A stretch of 64,000 nucleotides of DNA from Muriicola sp. Z0-33 (lineage in GTDB: Bacteria > Bacteroidota > Bacteroidia > Flavobacteriales > Flavobacteriaceae): NCBI RefSeq assembly GCF_026126425.1, contig NZ_JAFMPW010000001.1, positions 496,001-560,000 of the forward strand, given 5' to 3'. Of the stretch, positions 63,591-64,000 are shown piece by piece. The notes under the pieces were generated by a model. It was not told the origin of the DNA and ran no database searches. It saw only the letters and a program-made list of their open reading frames with translations. A program made the translations under genes and the position numbers. Numbering within the stretch: position 1 is the stretch's first letter; each line of letters starts with the position of its first letter.

Positions 63591-64000
63591 ATGAAAAGAA
63601 TAACACTGGCATTTTTGGCATTAATAGTAGTAAGTTGCGGCCAAATGGAGAAATCTGATAAATCACTGGTAATAGGACACAGAGGAGCCATGGGTCATGA
63701 AACCGAGAATACATTGGCATCTGTTCAAAAGGCGCTGGACCTGGGCGTGGATATGATAGAAATAGACGTTTTTAGGATTAAAAGCGGTGAGATCATGGTT
63801 TTTCATGACGTACGTGTAGACGAGCTCACCAATGGCACTGGCAATATTGAAGAATATAGTTATTTGGAGCTAAAGCAACTTACCCTCGATGGAAATCATA
63901 AAATTCCAATACTGCAGGATGTAATTACCTTGATTGATAAAAAGGTGCCGTTGAATATTGAATTAAAAGGAGCCAACACGGCAGACCGCGTAAACCATAT
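63591..64000 (+). CDS. Glycerophosphodiester phosphodiesterase lipoprotein (N-terminal part, cut by window end)
   Basis: The first 136 codons of a gene that runs off the right edge. The ATG at 63591 gives MKRITLAFLALIVVSC, a lipoprotein signal with Cys16. The GDPD barrel opens with VIGHRGAMGHETENT (catalytic-site His30 and Arg31), followed by DMIEIDVFRIKSGEIMVFHD, which holds the metal-binding Glu-x-Asp and the second active-site His. Family members hydrolyse glycerophosphodiesters from phospholipid turnover into glycerol-3-phosphate and an alcohol. It would act in the periplasm. An exact -7 box sits 20 bases upstream, so it is the first gene of its transcript. The C-terminal barrel half lies outside the window. 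Confidence 0.9.
   Translation, partial: MKRITLAFLALIVVSCGQMEKSDKSLVIGHRGAMGHETENTLASVQKALDLGVDMIEIDVFRIKSGEIMVFHDVRVDELTNGTGNIEEYSYLELKQLTLDGNHKIPILQDVITLIDKKVPLNIELKGANTADRVNH

Overview
The window looks like chromosomal DNA from a marine-type member of the Flavobacteriaceae (phylum Bacteroidota). This rests on AT-rich sequence, a SusC/SusD pair, exact copies of the Bacteroidota -7 promoter box (TAnnTTTG), many lipoproteins with a short signal and a Cys, FG-GAP/ASPIC lipoproteins, tandem 800-residue FtsX-type permeases and the MIP18-Mrp fusion usual in this phylum. I see no rRNA, tRNA, CRISPR array, transposase, integrase or phage gene. Both window edges cut a gene: a membrane fusion protein on the left and a glycerophosphodiester phosphodiesterase on the right.

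Layout. (1) 1-11.9 kb: an ABC export/stress locus with a HlyD-type adaptor (partial), a LolD/MacB-type ATPase, four tandem paralogous double-FtsX permeases and a second, partly degenerate ATPase. (2) 12-14.9 kb: an Fe-S and electron-transfer set (Mrp, a NifU C-terminal domain protein, a ferredoxin-NADP reductase-like flavoprotein and a [2Fe-2S] ferredoxin). (3) 14.9-25.3 kb: mixed metabolism, with an MsbA-like exporter, a penicillin/AHL acylase family lipoprotein, an SDR, a secreted protein of unknown function, a RidA plus D-threonine aldolase/D-serine dehydratase-like pair, a flavodoxin-fold oxidoreductase, a class V aminotransferase-fold protein and a slipin. (4) 25.4-29.4 kb: DoxX and a Tat-type Gfo/Idh oxidoreductase (4-base overlap), a TonB protein and a metallophosphoesterase. 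(5) 29.6-36.9 kb: the most unusual region. A GAF-domain protein converges on an HD-domain protein fused to a Pycsar-effector-like (PycTM/DUF5706) membrane domain. Divergent from the latter is a 1226-residue lipoprotein that appears to join a calcineurin-type phosphatase, a kinase-like core and an outer-membrane beta-barrel. (6) 36.9-46.6 kb, minus strand: a tight five-gene operon of two giant FG-GAP/ASPIC lipoproteins, a vanadium-haloperoxidase/PAP2-fold lipoprotein, a SRPBCC/GyrI-like protein and a beta-propeller-like lipoprotein. (7) 47-63 kb: a sugar-use locus with an SSS symporter, xylulokinase and xylose isomerase, SusD and SusC, and, divergently, a LacI regulator, beta-phosphoglucomutase, a GH65 phosphorylase and a GH13 lipoprotein. 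(8) 63-64 kb: a small membrane protein and the start of the phosphodiesterase.

How the parts work together. The GH13 lipoprotein should cut alpha-glucan outside the cytoplasm and SusC/SusD should carry maltodextrins across the outer membrane. The cytosolic GH65 enzyme would phosphorolyse maltose to glucose and beta-glucose-1-phosphate, and PgmB would convert the latter to glucose-6-phosphate. A 14/16 palindrome with a central CG, between susC and the LacI gene, is the likely operator. The xylose genes end at strong hairpins that separate them from the alpha-glucan genes. All family assignments come from reading motifs in the translated sequence; no database search was run.
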